DNA from: Symbiodinium kawagutii
Lineage: Eukaryota > Sar > Dinophyceae > Suessiales > Symbiodiniaceae
DNA: 64,000 bases
Assembly (NCBI GenBank): GCA_009767595.1
Contig: VSDK01011273.1
Span: 147,084-211,083 of the forward strand
Reading direction: 5' to 3'
Shown: piece by piece, positions 36,601 through 48,599 of the stretch
How positions within the stretch are numbered: the first letter of the stretch is position 1
How the letters are laid out: each line of letters opens with the position of its first letter
Made by a program: the position numbers and the translations under genes
The notes under the pieces: model-generated
The model's database searches: none
Seen by the model: only the letters and a program-made list of their open reading frames with translations
What the model was told of the DNA's origin: nothing

Positions 36601-39600
36601 GGACGGCGACCATGACCTCGATCTTGTTCAGGCCTACAGGCCTCAACAAACAATTCAGCATTTATTGTGGGTGGTCCAAGTACTCACCGAGAAGAAGCGG
36701 AATGGGACCAGCGAAGCAGAAATTCTGGCATTCACTCAAAGGGAAACTTCCTCGCGAATGCGTTTCTATCGTCAAGTCCGCAATGCCAGCTCCGGCAACA
36801 TCACTTTCTTGGAACTGACAGGCTCTGCAAACCCTTTCTACGACATGAGTGCAAAAATGCCACTATCACGCAGTGTCTTTCCAGGTGTGGTTGACTTAGA
36901 TGGTGACGGTGATTTGGATTTGGTGCTGGGTACAAACAGTGGTCGCTTACTTCCTTAGTTAGTAGGCCTTTTTCAAAGATTTTCCAAGTGTTTTTCCCCG
37001 CCTGTCAGGGGATTGTTAGATTGTATCAGAGCACTTTTCTCCTCCTTTTGCTGGCCCTACCAGCAAGGTCCCGATCAAATTGGGTCCTGCCGGACCTCAA
37101 CCGCAAGCTCTCACTCGCAGTGTGCCCTACCGGGCCCTAACCGCAAGCTCTCGATCGCAATGGGCCCTTCCAAGCCCAAACCGCATAGAGCGAGCTAGAT
37201 AGAGTGTCAGAAAGAATGTCAGACTTGTTCAGATGGATCAGATGGGGTGTCGAAAGATATGCCAGGTAGAATGGCAGAAATGATGTCAGAAAATATGCTA
37301 GTTAGATAGAATGCCAGAAGCTATGTCACAAGATATGTCAGATAGAACCCCAGAAGGTTTGCCAGATAGAATGTCAGAAGGAACGTCTGTCAGATAGAAC
37401 GCCAGTGTGATCGTAATTATGTTTGCCAGTGTGATCCAGTATGTTTCTGTGTTCGAACATTCGATACCTTCAGCAGTGTCTTCCACTTTTCAAGCAACTG
37501 AAGGACTGTTATACTACGAGCAGCAAGATGGCAAATTTCGGGAGGCTGCTACAAATCCATTTGCCGAGCTTTCCGTTTACACAGGTAGTGGCGGAACACC
37601 TGTGCAACCGCACTTTGTAGATTGGGACGGCGATGGTGCAGTAGATCTCGTCGTGACAGGAACAGACAAAGTGCAATACTTCCGAAGGGGTGTTTGCATG
37701 CCTTCTTCTCCATATTGCCGTTCAGGTTCCTGATTCCTGCAACAAAGAGACTTCCACTTGCAAGTGCTCTGATGGTGCCCAGGGTGAAGATTGCAGTCTT
37801 TGTGGCGACTTCCATGTCCGCAAGCAGGGGATGTGCCAGCCATGCCCCGGGTTTGGTGACTTGTCAAGCTTCACTGGCACGTGTAATAACAGAGGCGGGG
37901 TAAACTGTTGGCCGATAGGGCTGAAGAGCAGATGACTGGGTAGGAAAGCTTGAGAAACATATGCTGGTGGGGAACTGTACTTGTGCTAAAGAAGAATGAA
38001 TGATGATGAATGCCTGGTCGACCGTTTCTTGAGGCGTGGCTACTTGAAACATCTTGACATAGCGTCAAGTATCAAAAGGGTATCCCGAATGATGTGGCAC
38101 ACGGACATCCATTGGACTCCCCATCAATATCAATGCCACCACCGAAGATGCTTCGTTGGACATTGACACCTTTTCTTGAACGGTTTGTTGTAGTAGAACA
38201 TGCATGGCGCGCAATAGCATTAATTTAGATGTTTGAACATGCTTGATGTTTCCGCAGTTCCCTTGCTGGATGGTTCTGGATGCGTTCCACGGGAGTTGTT
38301 TTTGTGGAATGGGACAGACAACCCTGAAACAGCTTCTTGGTTGACGCCTCGCCCACACTGTGATGTTAAGTACGGCATTAGCCGACACTACCACGTTACG
38401 TACAGCATTAGAATGCGAAAGTGTGTTTGTGAGCCTTTTCTGCAGGTGTTTGCCACGATGATGATGATGCCAGAGCACAGCAGATAGCTTCAAATCAGAC
38501 CGGATTCAAGGTGACTTCAGCCACGGGGTCTGGGCAATGTAAGTGTTCTTTACCCTTCTTTGGAGATGGTTGCGAACAAGGATCCTGTGCTCCAGGCCAA
38601 CGCTTGCTCCAACGTGCAGATATGACCAACAAGAAGTATCCGGTGTGGGAAGTCTGTGTGCCTTGCCAATCAGATCGATTCAAAAATGTTTCCGGCAACG
38701 AGGACTGCTCTTTCTGTCCTGCTGGTCACATCCCAGAGCAGGGGGTTCGCTGCATTCCATGTGGCGCAGGCACCATCCCTTCGGCCAAGAATCGCAGTGA
38801 ATGCCGCCCTTGCCCTGTCGGCTCTGTGGCTCTTGCAGGGGCTCCAGGCTGCAGCGAATGCCCCGCAGGCACTTCACCCAGTGCGGACCACAGCAGCTGT
38901 GTTGCCTGCCAAGATGGTGCTGTGGCAAGGCCCAGTTTTGAAGCGGCATTGAGGGGGATTTTGACTGAGGCATCACTAAGAAACACAAGAGAAACACAGT
39001 AACGTACAAACAGTTGTATAATCCCCATTAAAATCATTCAAAATTTTCCCTGTTGAATCGAGAAAGCCGGGCCCCTTCGGAGGTAACTAATTTTACCTTC
39101 TCTTGCTTGAATCTTAATTACAAAATCTTAGACCCCAAGACTGGGCCACATCCATACTTAAACCTCTCAACCCCAGCAGCAAGCCAGGACCTCGATTCTG
39201 TAGAGCGGACCCTGGTTTTGATGGATTTTGGGCCAGATTTGGTTTCCAGGATGCTCGATTTGTAGGAAGCCAGGGATGTGATATGACATGACAAATATAG
39301 GTGGCAAAGCTCAAAGTCTTGGTCGGGGAACGGTGGAGAACGGAGTCCATACAAAATCAAAGCGTGATGCGGCTCGGTCTTTGGTCTTCTCTACAAAATT
39401 TGAATGTTATTCTATCATTTTGAATTTGATCCAGTTCTTTCTCGCCCCAACAAGCCGGCAAAATCACAAATCAAAATTGACTTTGGCATTTCTTTCATTT
39501 TGGGGTTAAGCGCTCCCTCGCTCCCTCTTTCCCGCAGAATCAAAATTGCTCAGTTACCACGCACTTGGCAGCTCAAAATCAAGGAATTGAGTAGGTCTGT

Positions 39601-42600
39601 GGAACAAATTTCTGGATTCTGTCAATATGTGTTCCAACAGAATCACCTTTGAGCACCCAACACCCCTCATGCTGTAGAGAGAATTCCAACCTGGGTAGAT
39701 GTTTGATTGGCCAAGTGGTCAACGAATTGAGCCTTAAGCTTTCCCATGCGAGGCCTCGTTCGGGTCAGTGCACCATGTGTGGTGAAGGCTCAGCTCCAGA
39801 GGGTTCCAAAAGCGAGTGCCGGCCCTGCGAAGATCAAAGCTACGCTGTGGAAGGTGATGAGACGTGCAAGCCATGCACTTTTCCAGCCATGATTTTGAAT
39901 GATGACAACTGGTGCACATATCTCTACTTTGTGCTCTTCAGCTTAGCATTCTTGCTCTTCATGCTTTTGGTCTTGGCAGTGTTTGGACGACTGCGCCTTC
40001 AATGCTTGAAGCGGCGACTCAACAGGCTGGTCGCTACCAAGAGCTGGCCAGAGCTGCATGCAACTCAACCAACCTTGCTCGAATATGGCCTCTGGAAGAA
40101 CAAAGCTTGTGCAACGGTGCAAGATCGCAAACTTCAGGTAAAGAAGACATCTTTCCAACTTGGCATTTCCTTGCAATATGTGTTCGAGCATTTGGAGGAC
40201 GTGTACAAGGAGAAGGCTGAACAAGCAGAGTGGCGACTTGATACATGGGGCCCAGTGACCAAGAGTGGCTTCTTTGTAAAGGTCCGAAATTGCGGGCTCC
40301 AAGTGGATCCTGAGGCTGCTTGGAATGCTTTGCAGCCTTGCGATTATCCTGAGAACCCAAATTTTCACCAAGTGGCAGGGGTGTTGGCCTATGGTCCATG
40401 GGCGTTGGGCAAGCATCAATGCTGCCCCCGTGATGGGAAGCCAGACTGCAGCATTGTGGACGCGCTTCAAGCAGAGTCCAACAGTGCAAAGGCAACTTGG
40501 TTCCTCTCATGGGTTTGGGGCTATCACTTCACCACGGTGCACAAGGCAGGGTGCCCGCGGTTGCAGAACAGGTAAGACACATCGACTCATTCCCTCCAAG
40601 AAGCCTAAGCCGCCCACGTGATTTATTAGTTTGATGGTGCCCCCACAGCTTTTGGGCGCATACTTACGCATACTTAACGAACACCCAAGTTGAGAGGCAG
40701 ACTTCCGATCTCTGCACGGAGGGGAATTGCGGGGAATGCCTCGAACACTTTCTAGACTCACATCCAATTTCTGCACACTTTCACTAGGCAAACTTTCTCT
40801 CAAACGGGAGATTTGAAGCTGATTACTGATTTAACTCAAATGTTAACAATATACTCAGGTAGGAGGTGTTCAGAACATTTGCATCAATCATGAAAGCCGG
40901 GCCCAATTGCAGCCTGCAAACGAAATGAGCATCAGGGGTCTTGGGGGTAGACGCTTTCAACAGTCGCCAAACTGCTGGGCTAAAGCCCTTTGTGCTGTGC
41001 TCTTTTTTTTAAACGTGTGCTTGCCCTCAGACGTTTGTGCCTGAGCGTCCGACACATTAGAACGCTGATGCACTTACCAGGCCACATTAGAATTTCTGCG
41101 TCTAGACGTTTGTACCCCGATATGACTAGAACTTTTATGCCTGAAGCTTGTGTTTTTGCCTGAATGTGCCTATCCTTCAGAAATCAAAAAATGCTGTGCC
41201 TGAAGCTTACTACTTGCATGATGTGTGCGTGCCCTTAGGATTCCTTAGGCACATTCGCAATACTGAGCGTAAGCGCGCCATGTTTTTGGTGCCAGCGCCT
41301 CTAAGGCGTCGGGAGGGTTTTGTGTTTTTGTTTATGGTGTGTTTTGGGGTCATGATGTTGATGCTACGTCAGGGAAGGGTTGGGGTGGGGTGGGGCATGT
41401 TAACGTTGGCTTGCACTTGCGTCATGATGTTGATGCTACGTCAGGGAAGGGTTGGGGTGGGGTGGGGCATGTTAACGTTCGCTTGCACTTGAGTCATGAT
41501 GTTGATGCTACGTCAGGGAAGGGTTGGGGTGGGGTGGGGCATGTTAACGTTGGCTTGCACTTGCGTCATGATGTTGATGCTACGTCAGGGAAGGGTTGGG
41601 GTGGGGTGGGGCATGTTAACGTTGGCTTGCACTTGCGGCATGATGTTGATGCTACGTCAGGGAAGGGTTGGGGTGGGGCGGGGCATGTTAACGTTCGCTT
41701 GCACTTTCTTCATGATGTTGATGCTACGTCAGGGAAGGGTTGGGGTGGGGTGGGGCATGTTGACGTTCGCTTGCACTTGCTTCATGATGTTGATGGTACG
41801 TCAGGGAAGGGTTGGGGTGGGGTGGGGCATGTTAACGTTCGCTTGCACTTGCTTCATGATGTTGATGGTACGTCAGGGAAGGGTTGGGGTGGCTGGGAAG
41901 CCTTAGGACGAGCCTGCAAGAAAGGTTGAAAAAAAGGTTTGCCGAACGTTTGACCCGAAAACTGAAAAAAATGAAACCAAAACGCACTGAAATTCGGATC
42001 ATAGGCCTCTAATTCACTGGCCCTGCCAATGCATTCACAACGTTGGAATGTTATGAGAATCCTGAAAACGGCCACGGGGCTTGAGTTTTGAAGCATTGGC
42101 CACTCAACAACCAAAAACCATGGCGTTGAACGCCCCCGACGCCTTACAGGCGCAACCACCATGTTTTTGTAATGCTGTTGCACTGGTGATTTTGTTGTCC
42201 TGTGCTGGTGTTCTTGTGCTGACGTTCTTCTGCTGGTGTTTTTGTTGTGCTGTTCTTCATCATTTGTTACATCATCGTTCCTTTGCTTCCACCCATTGGT
42301 TCTCCCGACTTTCCTTCCTTCTACTTGTGTCCACCTCCTTGTCCTCTCATAGATGCTGTCAGAAAGTTTCAACGTGTGGGGTCATCCGGTCCTTTGAACT
42401 TGGAGGCGCTGACGAGATGGTGGGAGAAACACCGCATCGTTTCAGGGGCTGGCGAGGATGCTTTTGGGCAGGGTACCTACATATGGTGGTGCGTCTTTGT
42501 GAACAACCAGTTCAGGATGTTGGAGGCTGGCCAGGTTGAAGACCCTGGTGATCTTTTCAACGTCTTTGGCCAGCAGTTGGAAGGGATCGGCAAGATGCTC

Positions 42601-43428
42601 ATGTGCTTGGACCACATGAGAGGAAGTTCGTACACCACGAGGATCTGGTGCATCTTCGAGGTTTTTGTTGCATGCCAGAGGCAGGGCGTTTTTGCATTGA
42701 GAGGATCAGAAGTGCCTCATAGAGCTTGGATATTCAAGCTTTCCGTGGCACATGGCCCCTGCTAGGAGCATTCCAACCACTGTGATCCTCCCAGAGCTGG
42801 AAGTGGACGCGATTGACACTCTGAAGGACCGATTCTGGAGCGGTTGCGATTCGTTAGACCTGTTGTTGACCGTACTTGTTGGTTACTGTACCCACTGCTT
42901 GCAAATACATCTTCAGTATAAGCCATTGTTTGGGGTCAAACACTGTTTCAGAAGTGCTTGATGCTGCCGTGACGGATTTTGAAACCGATCTTTTTGTACT
43001 CTATGATGCTTTCAGAAGATGGATATTAGCCTCATGGAAGTGTTTGATGCGAAGACGAACATCCTAATTCGCCACGAGTTGTGTTTTCAAGGATTTGACG
43101 CAACAATGCCGAGTTGATGCTGAGAAGGCTGGAACAGAACAGTCGGTGTGAGTCCGTGTATTTCCATGTTTGCACCCCCACATGTATGGACATTGCCAGC
43201 CAACGTATGTTTTTATTTTCCTGAAAGGAAGCTCATGGTGGCTTACCACGGCCCCAATCCAGGCGAAAGCTTCCGTTGAAGCTGATGCAGAGGCCATCAA
43301 AATGCACATCCAGAAGGAGCATAAATCCTTTGAATATGTGAACCAGACCGTGGAGCAAGCTCTTTGGTGCGAAGTCATCAAGTTCTTGGAGCAAAGTGAG
43401 CAAAGTGAGCAAAGTGAGCAGAGCGAGA
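33635..43428 (+). CDS. Receptor-like FG-GAP/Cys-rich transmembrane protein, copy 3 (frameshift and stop in exon 4; 3' end in gap)
   Basis: Exons: 33635-34009, 34227-35369, 35783-36941, 37504-37894, 38446-38929, 39753-40571, 42363-42680, 42766 onward, 43016-43048, 43263 into the gap at 43429. Domain order is as in copy 2: signal peptide, FG-GAP-type propeller repeats, EGF-like and GCC2/GCC3-like cysteines, membrane helix at 39922-39990, then the FLSWVWGYH / CVFVNNQFRM / IWCIFEV cytosolic domain. Exon 4 has an extra 7 nt near 37730 (TCCTGATTCCTG against TCCTG), which creates TGA and shifts frame. Exons 5-7 are otherwise open. Donors are GA after exon 1, GC after exon 2, GT after exon 3, GC after exons 4 and 5, GT after exon 6 and GC after exon 7. 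The exon 6-7 intron holds the 873-bp transposon. The C-terminal acidic SEQ repeat is longest in this copy. Confidence 0.78.
37196..37400. repeat. CAGATAGAATGCCAGAAG-type minisatellite, copy 3 intron 3
   Basis: Shorter paralogue of the array at 23205-23640, preceded by the same GGACCTCAACCGCAAGCTC-type motif (37090-37190). Confidence 0.85.
41288..42160. mobile_element. Non-autonomous TIR DNA transposon, 873 bp, 8-bp target duplication
   Basis: The left end GGTGCCAGCGCCTCTAAGGC and the reverse complement of the right end, GGTGGTTGCGCCTGTAAGGC, form an imperfect inverted repeat of about 32 bp. ATGTTTTT flanks both sides (41280-41287 and 42161-42168). Receptor copy 2 has the empty site with a single ATGTTTTT at 27439-27446 followed by GTAATGCTG, as on the right flank here. 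The interior has no transposase-like frame. It contains eight 72-bp G-rich repeats. An 8-bp duplication fits hAT-like and some other superfamilies, but the termini are not ones I recognise. Confidence 0.9.
41351..41893. repeat. 72-bp G-rich tandem repeat, eight units, inside the transposon
   Basis: CATGATGTTGATGCTACGTC recurs at exact 72-bp steps from 41351 to 41855. Each unit includes GGGTTGGGGTGGGGTGGGG, four G runs able to form a G-quadruplex. Because 72 is a multiple of three, several frames stay open; these are artefacts. Confidence 0.95.
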
Positions 43429-43513
43429 NNNNNNNNNNNNNNNNNNNNNNNNNNNNNNNNNNNNNNNNNNNNNNNNNNNNNNNNNNNNNNNNNNNNNNNN
43501 NNNNNNNNNNNNN
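43429..43513. other. Assembly gap (85 N)
   Basis: Run of N inside exon 10 of receptor copy 3. The sequence on each side matches copy 2 at 28691 and 28857, where 165 nt separate them. Confidence 0.99.
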
Positions 43514-45430
43514 AAAGGAAATCAGTTGGAGACGTCTTTGGAAAAGGCGTTTGATACGGTAATTTCATTACATAATTCATAGTTTCTTTGTGTCAAGCAT
43601 AGACTCATGTGAAGATTCACTATGATTCTTTGGTGGAAGGATCGCAGCTGCTGAAGGACACCACAAGAGTGTCAGTTTGTAAAGCTCCACGCCGGCAGTT
43701 TTGGAACATTTCGGGAGGCCTGACCTGATCATGACCTCCAGATGTTTTAAGCATAGCCTTGGCCCATGGGCTCGGGGCCCAGCATTGCCGCTCCAACCGA
43801 GAGGTCACGTGCCATGAACAAGGCAGCAGAATGAAAGAGTTAGGTAGTTGGAGCTTGGACGACTTGGTTGGATCAACTGTTGTGGCGCAAAAGGTTTCAG
43901 TGACACATTGTGTTTGCTTTGAGCTCTAGTCCCGGTTTCAACATCGTATTTCAATATTACAGAAGAAACACACTGTCCATACAAGTGCCAAAGTCTAGCA
44001 GTCTAGCCATCAGCAAATTTGAGAACGCGCTGCTCAAATTTCACAGTACTGTTCGGTGCTTTTGAACTGATTGCAAAGTTTTGAACTACACCGTTGGCCT
44101 CTTGGATAAGCTTGGAGTCGGGGCGCTGTCATGATGCCTAGTCTGGCAGTGCGGCTTACAACAAGCCACACGCCACAATACACTTTATGGACAGTCGTGC
44201 TCTTTTCGGGCTGCGACGTGTCATGACCTGTTGTGTCATACCCCGTGCAACGTTTTTTAACGTGGGAAAAAAAAAACGGTGCATCTCCTGGGCATATTTG
44301 TTTTTGCCAAAGCTTGCTGGCGCCATGTCACACCAAAGAATGAGCGGCAGAGCACAGGTATCTGAATCTTTGTTGGGATCGGTTCACTTGCTTCGTTTGA
44401 TCCAGTTGCGCCGCCAAGTCTGACTTTTTTGCAACAGCTTTGTCACGCAGATGCTTCCCACTCAGGTACGAGTGCTTGTGCCCTGCTTGGCAAGGCGCCT
44501 GCCGAGCCCACATTGTTCCATCCAGAAGTGTGCTGATGTTTTTGGACCTTTTCTTTTACCCATTGGACACCAATGCTTCATCAATCTTCAGACTGTTGGA
44601 AACCGGTTTGTTGTCACATTGTTCCACCAGTTCCCTGATCACAACGACTTCCACTACTGAAAGAGATAGGACCTCAAAGAGAACTCACCACAACCGTCAC
44701 AACCGTTCAAGAACTCACTGCTCAGTAGTCCAGAGGATCAGCTTTTATTCGGTTCCACGACTCACTCATTCAAGCAGGGACTGTGCCTTCAAGATCGGTT
44801 TCGGACCTGACAAAACAAGTAGATTCTGCTCAAGTTTTATCCTTCAAGGCTGAATTTGTTAAATCAAACGTAGAAATCTTAAGAATTTGCGCTCAGTCTT
44901 GTTTCTCGCCCCCTGTTAAACTATACGTAGTCTGGCACTAGTTACCAGTTGCGGAAAAAGAATAGGGCCCTCACATGACGTGTGGCCTAGCTCTTGTCTG
45001 TCTGTTTGTTTGTTTGTCTGCTTGTTTGATTGTTTGTTTGTTTGTTTCAGAGCCGGCCTGTTGCGATTTTGAACAAGTACTAGCATTCTTGGTCCTATCC
45101 ATTTGCTCCGGCCTTTTCCTTCCAGACTGCTTCGTTGGCTGATTCACTTTCGCTTCCCATACCCTTGGTCCTCTCAAGTTACAACCATGGTTGTGCTACC
45201 TAGCGTTTATCAAGAATATTACCGAATAGGGAATCCAATGGAATCCTCCTAAGAGCCTTTCTGCAACACAGAGGTTGCATTTTGCAAAATTGTTCATGGA
45301 CAAAATGGGTGTTTCTCAAAATAGGGGACCCCTGAATCATCCAATAGCAGTCATTTATTGCTGTAATAAACCAACCATTTTGGGAGGGTCCTTATTTTAA
45401 GAAACCCTCAAATACAGGTGATTCCTTGTT
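43514..45430. other. Spacer downstream of receptor copy 3; end of the tandem array
   Basis: Conserved with the spacers after copies 1 and 2 up to about 45240. It then jumps to sequence matching about 31800-31990 (GGGGACCCCT(A/G)AATCATCC, ACCAACCATTTTGGG). Gene X blocks a and b are therefore deleted here. Homology to the array stops near 45430. No gene seen. Confidence 0.6.
44995..45049. repeat. Short (TGTT/TGTC)n tract
   Basis: Shortest of the three paralogous microsatellites that follow the conserved GACGTGTGGCCTAGCTCTTG. Confidence 0.9.
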
Positions 45431-45569
45431 TTTCCCGAATGCGTAGCACGGGTTCTCGTTTCATAGTGGGGGTCTGGGGGTGGAGACGTGTTCGCTGGAC
45501 GTTGCGTCTGTGTTCGCAACCGTCCACAACCGTCCGCAACCGTCCGTCGCCGACCGCGGTAGGGCCGTA

Positions 45570-46290
45570 AGGCCCGTACCATTGGGGGAAGCGTGTGGAG
45601 GTGGTCCTTTTGCGTGGTTTTGCGTCTCCTACAACCTCGTTTTGCGTGACAGGCGTGGCACTTTGTAGCATTTCAGCATATCCCATGACGTGTCCCAAGT
45701 CCATTTTGTGTGGCCGGTGCAATAGATTCTGCACAGGTGTGTTGCTGTGGTGCGTTGCTCTGGTGGGCGGTCCGGTCTTTGTACCATTGGGACAAGCGTG
45801 TGGAGGTGGTCCTTTTGCGTGGTTTTGCGTGTCCTGCAAACTCGTTTTGTGTGACAGGCGTGGCACTTTGTGGCATCGCAGCCTGTGTCATGACGGGTCC
45901 CAAGTCCATTTTGTGTGGCCGGTGCAATAGATTCTGCACAGGTGTGTTGCTGTGGTGTGTTGGTGTGGCGGGGTGGTCGGGCGCCCGGCCCGTGGCGTAC
46001 CATTGGGGGAAGCGTGTGGAGGTGGTCCTTTTGCGTGGTTTTGCGTCTCCTACAACCTCGTTTTGCGTGCCAGGCGTGGCACTTTGTAGCATTTCAGCAT
46101 ATCCCATGACGTGTCCCAAGTCCATTTTGTGTGGCCGGTGCAATAGATTCTGCACAGGTGGGTTGCTGTGGTGTGTTGGTGTGGCGGGCTGTCCGGTCCC
46201 CGTACCATTGGGGGAAGCGTGTGGAGGTGGTCAGTTTGCTGGCTTTGCGTGTCCTCCAACCTCGTTTTGCGTGGTGGTGCGTTTGTGCAG
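45570..46290. repeat. Tandem repeat of about 205-220 bp, four units
   Basis: Units begin near 45577, 45782, 45997 and 46202 with CGTACCATTGGGGGAAGCGT. They continue through GTGGAGGTGGTCCTTTTGCG, GACGTGTCCCAAGTCC and TGCAATAGATTCTGCACAGG. The frames on both strands are translations of the repeat. Confidence 0.85.
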
Positions 46291-46745
46291 GTGAGGTCAA
46301 GTAAGTTGAGGCGAGGTGAGGTGCGGTCTGGTGTGGTGTGGTGTGCTGTGCTCTGCAAGTCCGCTTTGCGTGGCAGGCGCAATAGATTCTACACTGGTGT
46401 GTTGGTGTGGTGTGTTCGTGTGGTGCGGTGTGCTGTGGGGTGGTGTGGGGTGGTGTGCGGTGGTGTAGTGTGGTGTGGTGGGTTGGTGTAGTGTGGTGGT
46501 GTGTTTGTGCAGGTAAGGTCAAGTAAGTTGAGGCGAGGTGAGGTGCGGTGTGCTTTGCTGTGCTGTGCCGTGCTGTGGTGTGTTGGTGTGGTGTGGTGTG
46601 CTGTGGGGTGGTGTGGGGTGGTGTAGTGTGGTGCGGTGGGGTGGTGTGAGAGTGTCTTACAAAGAGTGTCTTACAAAGAGTGTGTTACAAAGAGTGGTAA
46701 TGTGGTGTGCGGTGGGGTGGTGTGGTGTTTTGCGTTGGTGGTTCG
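46290..46745. repeat. GGTGTGGTG-rich low-complexity tract
   Basis: G/T-rich with repeated GTGTGGTGTG and a duplicated GCAGGTGAGGTCAAGTAAGTTGAGG-like segment (46287-46322 and 46508-46548). No coding signal. Confidence 0.85.
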
Positions 46746-46794
46746 TGACATGTAGAATTCTTGATATTTTTTAAACTGCTTTGAATTTTCGGGG

Positions 46795-47310
46795 CACATG
46801 GAGCTGTCACATTTGAAGTCCTGCTTTCAACACATGTGGAGAGCCAGTATTTTTTTTCAAGTTGGGAATTTTGTTTTGGATGATTGAGACGTGTTGACAC
46901 GTGGAATTCTCTACTATTTTCTTCCCTCAACATGATCATGTGGAGCTTTTCTTGCTTGGCCTTTTTCCTCACTGGAGACATGACTTCGGATACGTGGAAT
47001 TTTTGGATGCAGCCAAGTTTGTTTTTTCGAAATTTGAGCTGGACACTGCGGAATTCTTTTTCGACGATCGAGATGTTTTAACATGTGGACTTCTCGAGTC
47101 TTCTCTTCTCTCAACATGAGCATGTGGAGCTTCTTCTTGCTTGACCTCTTCCTCACTCGAGACCTGACTTCAGATGCGTGGAATCCTGGATTTTTTTTTG
47201 TTCGAGATGTTTTGATACGTGGAATTCTCAAGTCTTCCCTTCCCTCAACATGAACATGTGGAGCTTCTTCTTGCTTGACCTCTTCCTCACTCGAGACCTG
47301 ACTTCAGATG
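46795..47310. repeat. Degenerate repeat of about 130-150 bp, about four units
   Basis: Each unit has ACGTGGAATTCTC, CCCTCAACATGA, CATGTGGAGCTT, TTGCTTGACCTCTTCCTCAC and GACTTCAGATGCGTGGAAT. The last two units are the most alike. Confidence 0.8.
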
Positions 47311-47336
47311 CGTGGAATATGGAGGGTACCTTAAGT

Positions 47337-47453
47337 AAAGATTCCAGGTATTACCCTGGGTTGGTGGAATCTTTATTTTGGAATCTTTTTTCTAGAATCT
47401 TTTTCAGGAAGAGTATCTGATACCCATACTACAGGTATACCTGGAATCTTTTT
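47337..47453. mobile_element. Short inverted-repeat element (AAAGATTCCA family)
   Basis: Left end AAAGATTCCAGGTATTACCC and right end GGTATACCTGGAATCTTTTT are inverted copies. The interior holds further GGAATCTTT motifs. 117 bp, no coding. Same family as 49542-49719 and 53620-53831. Confidence 0.65.
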
Positions 47454-47521
47454 GAACATATGCCTGCTCGTGGAAACATGTTGAAAAAGTTGATCATATT
47501 TTTTGGGGAACCGCTTGGTCA

Positions 47522-48480
47522 TCAACAGGTGTTCGTTTGGGCTGTCACAAGCAGCATGATGTCATTTGCCACCCGCATCCAATCGCTTACGCCCGCTGCC
47601 AACCTGAGCATTTCAGAGTGGACAGGGTAGACTTCCAGTACGCAGATTCGTCTGTGGAATCCCGCGTAGAAGCGCGCACCAGTGCGCAGCAATGCCGCGG
47701 CAAACTGAAGCTCCAGTCCCACCAGTTCATTGCCACATTGCGAAGTGTTTCTTGACTAGCATAGTAAAGGAGAAGCCAGGAGAACATGGATATATAGATG
47801 GTGATAGACAATGGTGGACGCAGAGCACGTTAGAGCAACCATGGCCCATACTGGAAAAGATTTTCTGAGATATCAGAAAAAATCAGATATTATCAGATGA
47901 TATTGGGGAACGAACAATCCCTAGCACTTCATAACTTGATGTGAGTTTGTTTGTTTGTTTGTTTGTTTGTTTGGCCAAAGCAAGTGGTTCAGGCCCAGGG
48001 CGGATGTTGCCTACCGTCTGGAACGAGCGTCACCAAAAGTATGTCACCGCGTGCGCGGCTTGGCTTTGGTTTTTGGAAAGGGATGAAAAGGGTATGAACG
48101 GGCTCTTCCATCCTGGCACTTCAGGGATCTTCAGATATCCTCAGGGCATTTGGAACAATGGTTAGAGTCCAAATTCTAAGATATTCAAAGCTCAAGACCA
48201 TAAGTCATATAATATAAGTCAACGGCTGCAAAGATGTGCAATGGGGATCAATGAGATTCAATGAGGCTGCTTGTTGTTTTTTGATTTTTTGTGGTTGCCC
48301 CGATATGTCCATGTATGTCCCAGTGTTCGCAGATGTTCGCAGGATGGCTACAGCCGTGCTTCCCATCACGTTTGCATCTGGCACCATGGACGTTGGGTCC
48401 AGAGCACGTGCCTTACTGCTACTTTGCGAAAGCTCAGCCCGGAAACTTGGATGTACATGAGTGCGAAGGCAATTTCAAAC
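47522..48480. other. Possible exons of unknown strand and gene
   Basis: 47522-47722 is open on the minus strand (GLELQFAAALLRTGARFYAG and HSEMLRLAAGVSDWMRVAND) with codon use that looks coding, but I could not find matching splice sites. On the plus strand, 47970-48090 (WNERHQKYVTACAAWLWFLE) and 48342-48465 (after GTTCGCAG; GPEHVPYCYFAKAQPGNLDV, before GCAATT) could be exons. They may be the 5' part of the downstream gene. Evidence is weak for all three. Confidence 0.25.
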
Positions 48481-48599
48481 CCACACACGCACATGCCCAC
48501 ACACATACATATACAATCATATACAACAAATCATAATAATAAACACTATTAAACACTGATATTTGAAATGATTGGTATGATTTGATTGATGTTGATTGC

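Noticed and set aside
41339..41929. 196-residue frame with a 24-residue repeat
   Set aside because: The 72-bp unit is a multiple of three, so the frame stays open by chance; it lies inside a transposon within an intron.
45408..46522. Minus-strand frames of 110-160 residues rich in T, H and P
   Set aside because: They follow the 205-220-bp tandem repeats and the GT-rich tract; the frames shift between units.
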